Positions 52,892 to 61,601 of a DNA stretch of 64,000 nt are shown in pieces. The DNA comes from Cryobacterium ruanii (GTDB lineage: Bacteria; Actinomycetota; Actinomycetes; Actinomycetales; Microbacteriaceae), in contig NZ_SOHK01000023.1 of the NCBI RefSeq assembly GCF_004404055.1, positions 62,001-126,000 on the forward strand, in the 5' to 3' direction. The translations under genes and the position numbers were made by a program. Within the stretch, counting starts at the first letter, position 1. Every line of letters begins with the position of its first letter. The notes beneath the pieces were generated by a model. The model was not told the DNA's origin and made no database searches. It worked only from the letters and a program-made list of their open reading frames with translations.

Positions 52892-53193
52892 CTCAATTCC
52901 TTTGCGCTCGTTGCGCACCCAATGACGGAATTAGTAGCGAGGGCGCAATCGTTCAGTGAGGTTGCCACGATGCTAGGGGCTGAATGGTGCGGTGTATATA
53001 CCTTTGAAAAAAATCACGGCACCAATTCAAAAGACGACGCCTCTCCCTCAGCCAGTGAAGTGTGGTCTAATGGTGAAAAATCGCACAATTGAAGTCCTGC
53101 GCCGCACCATGCGATCGCCACCGATTGCCAGTACGCCTCAGATCAGCACGCCTCAGATCAGCACGCCTCAGATCAGCACCGAGGAGAAGCCCA
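52892..53193. other. 302-bp divergent control region of the permease and gamma-glutamyl cluster
   Basis: No gene is supported. It contains two divergent promoters by necessity, an 8-base GTATATAC palindrome near 52993, and the 15-base triple repeat at 53134-53178. The GntR regulator encoded at the end of the cluster probably acts here, but I cannot point to a convincing GntR-type operator. Confidence 0.4.
53134..53178. repeat. 15-bp triple tandem repeat in the leader of the GS-like gene
   Basis: CGCCTCAGATCAGCA occurs three times without a mismatch (53134-53148, 53149-53163, 53164-53178). It ends just before the GAGGAG ribosome site and 15 bases before the ATG at 53194, so it is transcribed as leader. 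Confidence 0.95.
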
Positions 53194-54561
53194 ATGACAA
53201 CCCGCACCGGAAACCTCACTCTCGACGACCTGACCGATCTCGTTTCCCGCCGTGAGATCGACACCGTCATTGTCGCCTTCACCGACATGCAGGGGCGCCT
53301 CGTGGGAAAACGGCTCTCTGCCCGACTCTTCCTGGAGGATGCGGCCGCGCATGGCGCGGAGTGCTGCAATTATCTTCTCGCCGTCGATGTCGAGATGAAT
53401 ACCGTCGAGGGCTATTCAATGTCGAGCTGGTCGCACGGTTACGGTGATATGGCCATGATTCCCGACCTCGATACGCTGCGTTTGGCCCCGTGGCTGCCCG
53501 GAACAGCGCTGGTCACCGCCGATCTGCACTGGCTCGATGAGAAACCCGTGCTCGCCTCGCCGCGCCAGATTCTGCGCCGGCAGCTAGACCGGCTGGCGGA
53601 ACACGGCCTAACTCCGTTTTGCGCTACCGAGCTCGAGTTCATCGTCTTCGACGACGGCTACCGTGATGCCCAGAACAAGGGATACCGCGGCCTCACCCCG
53701 GGCAGCGACTACAACATCGATTACTCGCTGCTGGCATCCACTCGAATGGAACCGCTGCTGCGCGATATTCGCCTCGCCATGGACGGCGCAGGCATGTACT
53801 GCGAAGGGGTAAAGGGAGAATGCAATTTCGGGCAGCAGGAGATCGGCTTTCGCTACGCGACGGCGCTGGCCACCTGTGACAATCATTCTGTTTACAAGAA
53901 CGGCGCGAAGGAGATCGCGGACGCGCACGGCAAGAGTCTCACCTTCATGGCCAAGTTCAATGAACGTGAGGGCAACAGCTGCCATATCCACATCAGCCTG
54001 CAGGGCCCGGGGGGCATCCCGGTGTTTCACGACCCGCAGGCGGAGCACGGCATGTCGAAGCTGTTCCGACACTTCCTGGCTGGGCAGCTCACCCTCATGC
54101 GGGAGCTGACCCTGTTTTCCGCCCCCAACATCAACTCGTATAAGCGTTACGTTCCGGGTAGTTTCGCCCCAACCGCGTTAGCGTGGGGGTTCGACAATCG
54201 CACCTGTGCCCTGCGCGTCGTCGGTCACGGCCCGGCACTCCGGGTCGAGAACCGAGTGCCCGGAGGCGATGTGAACCAGTATCTGGCCGTCGCGGCCCTG
54301 ATCGCGGCGGGTCTCTACGGCATCGAGCACGAACTTGAGCTGCAGCCCGCCTATGAGGGAAACGCCTACACCAGCGACGTGCCGCGGGTACCGTCGACCC
54401 TGCGCGAATCGGCCGAACTGTTCGCCGGTTCCGCCGTGGCCCGCGAGGCCTTCGGCGACGAGGTCGTCGACCACTACTTGAACAATGCCCGCATCGAGGT
54501 GCAGGCCTACGATGCCGTCGTCACCGACTGGGAGCGGGTGCGCGGTTTTGAGCGACTCTGA
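53194..54561 (+). CDS. glutamine synthetase-like gamma-glutamyl-amine ligase (GlnA4/PuuA type)
   Basis: A 455-residue GS-fold protein. VAFTDMQGRLVGKRL is near residue 30, the ATELEFIVFD metal motif near 155, GECNFGQQEIGFRYA near 210, GNSCHIHISLQ near 265 and WGFDNRTCALRV near 335. The adenylylation tyrosine segment of true GlnA is absent. Such proteins ligate glutamate to amines: PuuA to putrescine, IpuC to isopropylamine, Streptomyces GlnA4 to ethanolamine. Next to an ethanolamine-type permease, the ethanolamine form is favoured. GAGGAGAAG precedes the ATG. First gene of a five-gene cluster. Confidence 0.9.
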   Translation: MTTRTGNLTLDDLTDLVSRREIDTVIVAFTDMQGRLVGKRLSARLFLEDAAAHGAECCNYLLAVDVEMNTVEGYSMSSWSHGYGDMAMIPDLDTLRLAPWLPGTALVTADLHWLDEKPVLASPRQILRRQLDRLAEHGLTPFCATELEFIVFDDGYRDAQNKGYRGLTPGSDYNIDYSLLASTRMEPLLRDIRLAMDGAGMYCEGVKGECNFGQQEIGFRYATALATCDNHSVYKNGAKEIADAHGKSLTFMAKFNEREGNSCHIHISLQGPGGIPVFHDPQAEHGMSKLFRHFLAGQLTLMRELTLFSAPNINSYKRYVPGSFAPTALAWGFDNRTCALRVVGHGPALRVENRVPGGDVNQYLAVAALIAAGLYGIEHELELQPAYEGNAYTSDVPRVPSTLRESAELFAGSAVAREAFGDEVVDHYLNNARIEVQAYDAVVTDWERVRGFERL

Positions 54562-55339
54562 CATCGGACCGGTGATCGGCCTAACCACCTACCTTGAACA
54601 GGCACAGACCGGGGTCTGGGATGTGCCGGCCGCAATTCTGCCGCGGGTCTATTTCGACGCGATCACCAATGCCGGAGGAATTGCCGTGCTGCTGCCGCCC
54701 CAGCCGGTAAACGCTGCCATCGCCAACCGCGTGCTCGACGGGCTCGATGCCCTGGTTGTCACCGGCGGTAAGGACGTCGATCCGGCCCGGTACGGACAGG
54801 CCCGGCACCCCCACACCGACGAGCCCCGGCCCGATCGGGATGCCTGGGAAAATATTCTGCTGCACGAGGCCATCGCCCGCGAACTGCCGTTCCTGGGCAT
54901 TTGTCGCGGTGCGCAAATGCTCAATGTCGCCCTCGGCGGGAGCCTCCACCAGCATCTGCCCGATCTGGTCGGGGATACTACCTATCAGGCTGGCAATGGT
55001 GTGTTCAACGTCGTCGACGTTGCCGTGGAAACAGATTCGACGCTCAGCGCGTTGCTGGGCGGCCAGACTCTCCTGCCCGCGGTGCCGGTATACCACCACC
55101 AGTCCATCGACCGCGTCGCCGCCGGTCTGCGGGTAACCGCCAGAACGGATGCCGGCATTGTGCAGGCGGTCGAGCTGACGGCGGTGCCGTTCGGGGTAGC
55201 CGTGCAATGGCATCCGGAGCAGTCGCCCGGCGACCTTCGTTTGTTCACCGGACTGGTCAGCGCCGCCCGCGACTACCGCGTCGCAGATCCGCACCGGACC
55301 CGGCCCGCACCCCACGGCGCAGCAGAGGCAACAGCATGA
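54548..55339 (+). CDS. class I glutamine amidotransferase-like gamma-glutamyl hydrolase (PuuD type)
   Basis: A 263-residue peptidase C26 protein. The catalytic triad is C119 ([10 protein letters not shown]), H222 and E224 (QWHPEQS). [12 protein letters not shown] and [11 protein letters not shown] are typical of PuuD, which hydrolyses gamma-glutamyl-GABA. Here it would release glutamate from the oxidised gamma-glutamyl compound. No ATG starts the conserved part; TTG at 54548 overlaps the ligand-synthetase gene by 14 bases and follows GGGAGCGGG, while a GTG at 54571 is an alternative. Stop and next start overlap (ATGA). Confidence 0.88.
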   Translation: MSDSDIGPVIGLTTYLEQAQTGVWDVPAAILPRVYFDAITNAGGIAVLLPPQPVNAAIANRVLDGLDALVVTGGKDVDPARYGQARHPHTDEPRPDRDAWENILLHEAIARELPFLGICRGAQMLNVALGGSLHQHLPDLVGDTTYQAGNGVFNVVDVAVETDSTLSALLGGQTLLPAVPVYHHQSIDRVAAGLRVTARTDAGIVQAVELTAVPFGVAVQWHPEQSPGDLRLFTGLVSAARDYRVADPHRTRPAPHGAAEATA

Positions 55340-56697
55340 GCAGCTATACCGTCGTCAACCCGGCCGATGAATCGATCGGTGAAACCGTCGAACACCTCGG
55401 CGAGGACGAAACCGACGAGGCGATCGCCCGCGCCGTCTTGGCCCAGAAGGCGTGGGCTGGCGTTGCTCCCGCCGACAAGGCCCGCGTCTTGCGGCGATTC
55501 GCTGAGGTCGTTGACGCGGACCGAGAAAACCTGGCCGGAATCGAAGTGCGCAACTCGGGGCATCCGATCACACAGGCGCGCTGGGAAGCCGGGCACGTGC
55601 GTGATGTGCTCGACTACTACTCGGCAGCCCCCGAGCGCATGTTCGGGCAGCAGATTCCGGTCGCGGGCGGCATCGACCTCACCTTTCACGAGCCGCTTGG
55701 CGTTGTCGGCGTGATCACTCCGTGGAACTTTCCGATGACGATCGGTGCCTGGGGATTCGCGCCGGCCCTCGCCGCCGGCAACGCCGTGGTTTTGAAGCCG
55801 GCGGAGTGGACCCCTCTGTCGAGCATCCGTTTGGGTGAACTCGCCCTCGACGCGGGACTGCCGGAGGGACTGTTCCAGGTGCTGCCAGGGCGTGGTTCGG
55901 TCGTGGGAACCCGGTTTGTGACGCACCCCGACGTGCGCAAAGTCGTGTTCACCGGCTCGACCACTGTCGGCAAGCAGATCATGGCCGGGTGTGCCGAACA
56001 GGTCAAGCGGGTAACGCTCGAACTCGGCGGCAAGAGCGCCAATATCGTCTTCGCCGACGCCGACCTGGAACGCGCGGCCGCTGCGGCGCCGTCGGGCGTG
56101 TTCGAGAACGCGGGCCAGGATTGCTGCGCTCGAAGTCGCATCTTGGTGCAGGCCAGCGTGTTCGACCGGTTCATGGAGCTGCTCGAACCGGCCGTCGCCG
56201 CGGTGCGGGTCGGCGATCCGACCGACCCGGCCACCGAGATGGGCCCCCTCGTCTCACGGCAGCATCACGCTGCCGTGTCGGCGTATCTGCCCGCAGCTGC
56301 ACCGGTCGCCTTTCGTGGGAGCGCTCCGACCGGTGCAGGGTTCTGGATCGCCCCGACCGTGCTCACTCCATCCAGCCGTCTCGACCGGTGCGTGACCGAT
56401 GAGATCTTCGGTCCGGTCGTGACCGTGCTGCCCTTCGATGATGAGGCCGATGCCGTGAAGCTCGCTAACGACACCGACTACGGGCTGTCCGGCTCGATCT
56501 GGACCAGGGACGTCGGCCGGGCCATTCGTGTGGCCCGTGGGGTCGAGTCGGGCAATCTGTCGGTCAATTCGCACTCGTCCGTGCGCTACTCAACCCCTTT
56601 CGGCGGGTTCAAGCAGTCCGGGCTCGGACGGGAACTGGGACCGGATGCTCCCCTGCAATTCACCGAGACCAAGAACGTTTTCATCGCGGTTGACTAG
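55336..56697 (+). CDS. NAD(P)-dependent aldehyde dehydrogenase
   Basis: A 453-residue ALDH. N131 is in TPWNFPMT, K154 in LKPAEWTP, the FTGSTTVGK loop is near 205, the general base E229 is in LELGGKSAN and the catalytic C263 is in GQDCCARSR. It is slightly shorter than typical ALDHs because the N-terminal arm is brief. Within the cluster it would oxidise a gamma-glutamyl aldehyde to the acid, the PuuC step. ATGA overlap with the previous gene shows translational coupling. Confidence 0.93.
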   Translation: MSSYTVVNPADESIGETVEHLGEDETDEAIARAVLAQKAWAGVAPADKARVLRRFAEVVDADRENLAGIEVRNSGHPITQARWEAGHVRDVLDYYSAAPERMFGQQIPVAGGIDLTFHEPLGVVGVITPWNFPMTIGAWGFAPALAAGNAVVLKPAEWTPLSSIRLGELALDAGLPEGLFQVLPGRGSVVGTRFVTHPDVRKVVFTGSTTVGKQIMAGCAEQVKRVTLELGGKSANIVFADADLERAAAAAPSGVFENAGQDCCARSRILVQASVFDRFMELLEPAVAAVRVGDPTDPATEMGPLVSRQHHAAVSAYLPAAAPVAFRGSAPTGAGFWIAPTVLTPSSRLDRCVTDEIFGPVVTVLPFDDEADAVKLANDTDYGLSGSIWTRDVGRAIRVARGVESGNLSVNSHSSVRYSTPFGGFKQSGLGRELGPDAPLQFTETKNVFIAVD

Positions 56698-56718
56698 TCC
56701 CACACTGAAGGAGACCCT

Positions 56719-57507
56719 GTGACAATCACTCCCATCGACCTGACCCAGCGCTTAGCCGGGAAGGTCGCCGTTATCACCGGCGGGGCCAGTGGTATTGGCT
56801 TGGCCACCGCGAAACGCTTCAGAGCCGAGGGCGCCACCGTCGTCATCGGTGACCTCGACGACAAGGCCGGCCAGGCGGCGGCCCTGCTGGTCGGCGGTCT
56901 CTTCGTGAAGGTCGATGTCACGGATCAAGACCAGGTGGATCACCTCTTCGACACCGCATTCGACACCTATGGATCGGTGGACGTGGCCTTCAACAACGCG
57001 GGAATTTCTCCACCCGACGACGACTCTATCGAGACGACCGAACTTCCCGCCTGGCAGAAGGTGCAGGACGTCAACCTCAAATCGGTGTACCTCTGCTGCC
57101 GCGCGGCCCTGCGCCATATGGTTCGACAGGGCAGCGGATCGATCATCAACACGGCTAGTTTCGTCGCCGTGCTGGGGTCAGCGACCAGCCAGATCTCCTA
57201 CACCGCGTCGAAGGGCGGAGTACTCGCGATGAGCCGGGAACTAGGCGTGCAGTTCGCCCGCCAGGGAATTCGGGTAAACGCACTCTGCCCGGGGCCGGTC
57301 AACACCCCGCTGCTGCAGGAACTGTTCGCCAAAGACCCCGAGAGAGCCGCACGACGACTCGTGCATATTCCGGTGGGTCGCTTCGCCGAACCCGAGGAAC
57401 TCGCTGCGGCCGTTGCTTTTCTGGCCAGTGACGACTCCTCTTTCATGACCGGCTCCACCTTTCTGGTGGACGGTGGCATCAGCTCGGCCTATGTCACGCC
57501 AGAATAG
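56719..57507 (+). CDS. short-chain dehydrogenase/reductase
   Basis: A 262-residue classical SDR. The Rossmann motif GGASGIG is near residue 21, NNAG near 91, the catalytic Ser in NTASF, and YTASK near 160. GDLDD after beta-2 indicates NAD preference because of the Asp. In the proposed pathway it could oxidise the alcohol of gamma-glutamylethanolamide to the aldehyde used by the ALDH; this is an inference from position. GTG at 56719 follows AAGGAGACCCT. The gene overlaps the GntR gene by 17 bases. Confidence 0.92.
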   Translation: MTITPIDLTQRLAGKVAVITGGASGIGLATAKRFRAEGATVVIGDLDDKAGQAAALLVGGLFVKVDVTDQDQVDHLFDTAFDTYGSVDVAFNNAGISPPDDDSIETTELPAWQKVQDVNLKSVYLCCRAALRHMVRQGSGSIINTASFVAVLGSATSQISYTASKGGVLAMSRELGVQFARQGIRVNALCPGPVNTPLLQELFAKDPERAARRLVHIPVGRFAEPEELAAAVAFLASDDSSFMTGSTFLVDGGISSAYVTPE

Positions 57508-58255
57508 TGTTCCGCCACCGACGGCGGGTCTGAGCGGTGATCTGCTTCTGGGCCCGGTCTCTGGCACCAACACGTTCGAAGAGACAATGCAACGACTGCT
57601 GCAAACGGTGCGGCTGGGTCTGATCGCGCCGGGCGAGCGGCTGCCGGCCGAACGAGACCTTGCTGCGCAGCTTGGCGTCAGTCGCGACACACTGCGAGAG
57701 GCGATTGGGTCGCTCGCCGAGGCCGGCTACCTGATCACCAGACGTGGGCGGTACGGCGGCACCTTCGTCAGCGACGTGCTGCCCTCGCCGCCGGTGATGG
57801 CGGCGGAAAGAACGGCCAGCGCCTCGCACCCGTCGATCACCGCCGCGGAGATCGATGATGTGCTCACCCTGCGGGACATTCTCGAGGTTGGAGCCGCGCG
57901 CGCCGCCGCCGGGCGGGTGCTATCCCCGCCAGAACGTGAGTTGCTCTGGTCGAGCCTCGCGGCGGCCGCAGATGCCGGCGCCGGCGAGTACCGCCGCGTC
58001 GATTCCCGCCTGCACCTCTATATCGGCGAGTTGGCCGGTTCCCCGTCGCTCGTGCCGCTTCTCGCCGACGTGCGCATGCGGCTCAACGAATTGCTCGATG
58101 CCATTCCGTTGCTGGCGCCCAACATCGCCCATTCCAATAGGCAGCACGAACAAATCGTCGTCGCGATTCTCACCGGCCGGCCGGATGCCGCAGCCGAGGC
58201 CATGCGGGAGCACCTGAGCGGTACCGCCCTGCTCCTGCGCGGCTTTCTCGAATGA
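57491..58255 (+). CDS. GntR/FadR family regulator of the gamma-glutamyl cluster
   Basis: A 254-residue regulator. The winged helix-turn-helix is at about 25-90 (LLQTVRLGLIAPGERLPAERDLAAQLGVSRDTLREAIGSL) with a GGTFV wing. The FCD ligand-binding domain follows (LTLRDILEVGAARAAAG, EYRRVDSRLHLYIGELAGSP, RQHEQIVVAILTGRPDAA), with the metal-binding Asp/His residues typical of FCD proteins. It is cotranscribed as the last gene. ATG at 57491 or GTG at 57473 may start it. It probably represses the cluster and permease and responds to a small carboxylate or gamma-glutamyl intermediate. Confidence 0.9.
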   Translation: MSRQNSVPPPTAGLSGDLLLGPVSGTNTFEETMQRLLQTVRLGLIAPGERLPAERDLAAQLGVSRDTLREAIGSLAEAGYLITRRGRYGGTFVSDVLPSPPVMAAERTASASHPSITAAEIDDVLTLRDILEVGAARAAAGRVLSPPERELLWSSLAAAADAGAGEYRRVDSRLHLYIGELAGSPSLVPLLADVRMRLNELLDAIPLLAPNIAHSNRQHEQIVVAILTGRPDAAAEAMREHLSGTALLLRGFLE

Positions 58256-58339
58256 GCCGGGCTTAAACGGGAGATCAGCAAGCGCGTCGTGAAGGCACGA
58301 GCGGCGGCATCCGCTCGCCTCAGCCGATCAGCGCCTCAG

Positions 58340-59836
58340 TCAATCAGCGCCTCCGCCGATCAGCGCCTCGACCGGGCCACGCACGAAGAAGAGCACGAAA
58401 CCGACCGCGACGACCCAGAGCAGCGGGCTGATCTCGCGGCCCTTGCCCGAGAAACTGCGTACGAGCACCCAGCTGATGAACCCGGCGCCGATGCCGTTGG
58501 CAATCGAATAGGTCAACGGCATCACGATAATGGTCAGGAAGATCGGTAGCGTGCTGGAGAATTCGGTGAAGTCGAGGTGTCGAATCTGCGCCACCATGAG
58601 CGCTCCAACGATGACCAGGGCGGCGGCGGCGACTTCGAGCGGCACGATCTGGGTCAGCGGGGTGAAGAACATTGCGGCCAGAAAGAGGATTCCGGTGATC
58701 ACGTTGGCCACGCCGGTGCGGGCTCCCTCGCCGATACCGGCCCCGGATTCGATGAACACGGTGTTCGAGGATGCGCTCGTCGCACCGCCGGCGACAGCAC
58801 CGATGCCCTCGACGATCAGGGCGGATTTGAGCCGAGGAAACTTGCCGTCCTTGTCGGCGAGGCCAGCCTCGCTGGCCAGGCCGGTCATGGTGCCCATGGC
58901 GTCGAAGAAATTGGTGAAAACGAGGGTGAAGACGAGCATGACGGCGGCAAGCATGCCGATGCGTTCGAAGGCACCGAACGAGACCTGGCCGATCAGGCCG
59001 AGGTCGGGCAGGGCTACCACTCTCGTCGGCAGCACCGGGGCGTTCAGGTTCCAGCCGGCCGGGTTCGTGCCGAGGGAGGGGCCGACCTTGAAAATCGCCT
59101 CGAGGATCACAGCGACGACGGTGGTCGCCACGATGCCGATCAGCAGCGCTGCCTTGACTTTGCGGGCCAGCAACACGCCGATGACGATGAGCCCGATCAC
59201 GAAGACCGCGGTCGGCAGGGTGGCAATGGAGCCGGCATCGCCGAGCTGTACCGGTGGCGAGTTCGCGCCGCTGGCCCGCACGAAGCCGGAGTCGACGAGG
59301 CCGATGAACGCGATGAACAGGCCAATGCCAACGGTGATGGCGATCTTCAGCTGGCGCGGGATGGCGTTGAAGATGAGTTCGCGCAGGCCGGTCGAGGCCA
59401 GCAACACGATGATGAGGCCGTTAATGACGACGAGGCCCATCGCTTCGGCCCAGGTGACCTGGCCGACGACACTCACCGCGAGGAAGGAGTTGATACCGAG
59501 ACCGGCGGCGAAACCGTAAGGCAGGCGGGCGATGACGCCGAACAGAATCGTCATGACGCCGGCGGTCAGCGCCGTGACGGCGGCCACCTGCTCGTTCGGC
59601 AACCAACCGCCCTCCACGTCGACGGCGGCCTGATCAGCGCTGAACCCACCGAGAATCAGCGGGTTCAAAATGACGATGTAGGCCATCGTGACGAAGGTGA
59701 CGATGCCGCCACGGAATTCGCGGGACCAGGTGGAGCCGCGTTTAGTGATCTCGAAGTAGGAGTCGACGCGGGCTTTCAGACCACGCGCTCCCGGCTGTGG
59801 CGACTCCCCTTGAGTAGGTGTTTCGGTGCTGCTGAT
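58340..59836 (-). CDS. NCS2 AzgA-type purine (adenine/guanine/hypoxanthine) permease with non-canonical start
   Basis: A membrane permease with 12-14 segments; 498 residues if read from 59836. The conserved N-terminus VDSYFEITKRGSTWSREFRGG lies upstream of the first in-frame ATG (59686), which would delete it. Between the upstream TAA and that ATG there is no ATG, GTG or TTG. The best candidate is ATC at 59836, six bases after GGGAG and continuing Ile-Ser-Ser-Thr-Glu. A CTG before AAAGCCCGC, with its own GGGAG, is a second choice. Core motifs are FAAGLGINSFLA, FTLVFTNFFDAMGTM and SASSNTVFIESGAGIGEGARTG. Probably imports purines. Confidence 0.85.
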   Translation of the reverse strand: MSSTETPTQGESPQPGARGLKARVDSYFEITKRGSTWSREFRGGIVTFVTMAYIVILNPLILGGFSADQAAVDVEGGWLPNEQVAAVTALTAGVMTILFGVIARLPYGFAAGLGINSFLAVSVVGQVTWAEAMGLVVINGLIIVLLASTGLRELIFNAIPRQLKIAITVGIGLFIAFIGLVDSGFVRASGANSPPVQLGDAGSIATLPTAVFVIGLIVIGVLLARKVKAALLIGIVATTVVAVILEAIFKVGPSLGTNPAGWNLNAPVLPTRVVALPDLGLIGQVSFGAFERIGMLAAVMLVFTLVFTNFFDAMGTMTGLASEAGLADKDGKFPRLKSALIVEGIGAVAGGATSASSNTVFIESGAGIGEGARTGVANVITGILFLAAMFFTPLTQIVPLEVAAAALVIVGALMVAQIRHLDFTEFSSTLPIFLTIIVMPLTYSIANGIGAGFISWVLVRSFSGKGREISPLLWVVAVGFVLFFVRGPVEALIGGGAD

Positions 59837-59896
59837 GGTGTGCTCCCGGTACCGTGGCGTTTAGCGCAAGGTTTCAGTCTACGACCGGCCGACCGC

Positions 59897-61462
59897 TCAA
59901 ACGTGCGGCACGAACCGGCCCCAGGCCAGGCGTCGTTCGCGATTCGGGTCGGATTCGACGTGGTCCTGCTGATCGATGATGAGGGTTTCCCGGGTGCCTT
60001 CGTCGTAATGCGGCCACGCGGCCGATGGCACCCCGCCGTGCACAAAGCCGAGCCACCAGCCCTGCATTCGGGTGCCGATGTCCTGAAAGGCGCGACGTCC
60101 GCCGAGCGCAGTCATGCCGCGACCGAACCAGCCGTCGAGGCGGTCGAACAGCGGAAAAAGTTCGAGGCCGTGCGTGGCATCGAGGCCCATCAGTCGAAGC
60201 AGTCGCGGCGCGGCATCGAAGCGGTAGAAGTACACCGGCGCGTATCGGGAGTGCCGCTCGCCGACCTTCACGCTCGGATACCAGAAGGAGTAGTCGCCAC
60301 CGAAATCGAGTGCTGCCCTCAGCGCGGGTATGCCCGGATACTGAGCCTTGAGCGCCTTCTTCGCCTTCTTCTTGGTGTTCTTGAAAATGGCGCGGATGCG
60401 CGGGGGTGTCGTGGCGAGAATGTCGATGCGCCCGCTGAATAGCGAGCCCTCCCGCGCGTTCGTGCCGATGATCAGCGGGATGCGCGCAGCCCGGCCATCC
60501 CGAAAGGCGTCGAGCGGGCGCTCAGGCAGAAAATCGCCGTCGATCACGGGGCAGAGCGGAATCGTGCCCGGGTCCTGGTCGGGCGTGCGCACCGTCAGCG
60601 CCGTCGTCGCCACGGCGAGCCACGCCGGGTCGGCCGCGAGTAGCAGGCGGGCAGCGTCGGCATCGCTGTACCGGCCGGGGGCGTCGACCAGGCTGTCGAC
60701 GAATTCGCTCGCCCAGCGCGCGGTGAGCTCACTCGGGTACACCGCGTTCGGCGGCGCACTCTGCGCGATTGCCCGATGGAACAAGCCGGCCGCGCTCGGC
60801 ACGGTCATCAGGGTGGTTACCGCGTTACCGCCGGCCGACTCACCGAACAGGGTGACGGCGTCCGGGTCGCCGCCGAAGGCGCGAATATTGTCGCGCACCC
60901 ATTGCAGGGCCGCAACCTGGTCGCGCAGCCCCAGATTGTTCTCAAACGGATGCTCCGGCGTGGCATACCGGGAGAAATCGAGGTACCCGAGGGCTCCCAG
61001 ACGGTAGTTGAGGCTGACGTAGACGATGCCGCCCCGCCGCACGAGCCCCTCCCCCTGACGCGGAACCTCACGGCTGGAGCCGACGCTGTAGGCGCCGCCG
61101 TGGATGAACACCATCACCGGACGCAGGGCGTCCTGCAGTTGCGCGCCGGGGCGCAACCGCTCGTCGGGAGCGATCACGTTGAGATTGAGGCAGTCCTCCC
61201 CCTGGGGAATCCGCGGGTGAGCACCGCGAAACTGGCCTTTGTGACTCTGCGGGGCGATCAGGCCCCACTCGCTTGCGTCTCGCACGCCGCACCAGGCGAG
61301 TGCCGGCTGCGGGGCGCGAAAACGCAGGTCACCGACCGGGGCGGCCGCGTAGGGGACGCCCCGCCACGCGAGCACTCCGCGCTCGCGCACCCCGCGCAGC
61401 AGGCCGGTGGATACACGCACCTCGAGACCCGCCGTGGTAGTCGGATCAGCGAGTTGACTCAT
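59897..61462 (-). CDS. type B carboxylesterase
   Basis: A 521-residue alpha/beta hydrolase. The nucleophile is in TLFGESAGG near residue 210, EDCLNLNV is near 88 and the oxyanion segment is VMVFIHGGAY near 118. The catalytic His is in ATHGLELFPLF near 455. No signal peptide is visible, so it is cytosolic. It hydrolyses esters of unknown nature; family members include p-nitrobenzyl esterase and phenmedipham hydrolase. ATG at 61462 is divergent from the uracil permease gene 139 bases away. Confidence 0.93.
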   Translation of the reverse strand: MSQLADPTTTAGLEVRVSTGLLRGVRERGVLAWRGVPYAAAPVGDLRFRAPQPALAWCGVRDASEWGLIAPQSHKGQFRGAHPRIPQGEDCLNLNVIAPDERLRPGAQLQDALRPVMVFIHGGAYSVGSSREVPRQGEGLVRRGGIVYVSLNYRLGALGYLDFSRYATPEHPFENNLGLRDQVAALQWVRDNIRAFGGDPDAVTLFGESAGGNAVTTLMTVPSAAGLFHRAIAQSAPPNAVYPSELTARWASEFVDSLVDAPGRYSDADAARLLLAADPAWLAVATTALTVRTPDQDPGTIPLCPVIDGDFLPERPLDAFRDGRAARIPLIIGTNAREGSLFSGRIDILATTPPRIRAIFKNTKKKAKKALKAQYPGIPALRAALDFGGDYSFWYPSVKVGERHSRYAPVYFYRFDAAPRLLRLMGLDATHGLELFPLFDRLDGWFGRGMTALGGRRAFQDIGTRMQGWWLGFVHGGVPSAAWPHYDEGTRETLIIDQQDHVESDPNRERRLAWGRFVPHV

Positions 61463-61601
61463 GCCGTCGAGTCTATTCCGCTGTGCCGGCTCGGAATCAT
61501 GCTTGCGCGGGCTGGTGCTGACCCGGAATGGTGGTGATTCGCACAGGCCACAGCTCGACTACGCTCGACAGTGCTCACGCAACAGACGAAATGAGAATCA
61601 C

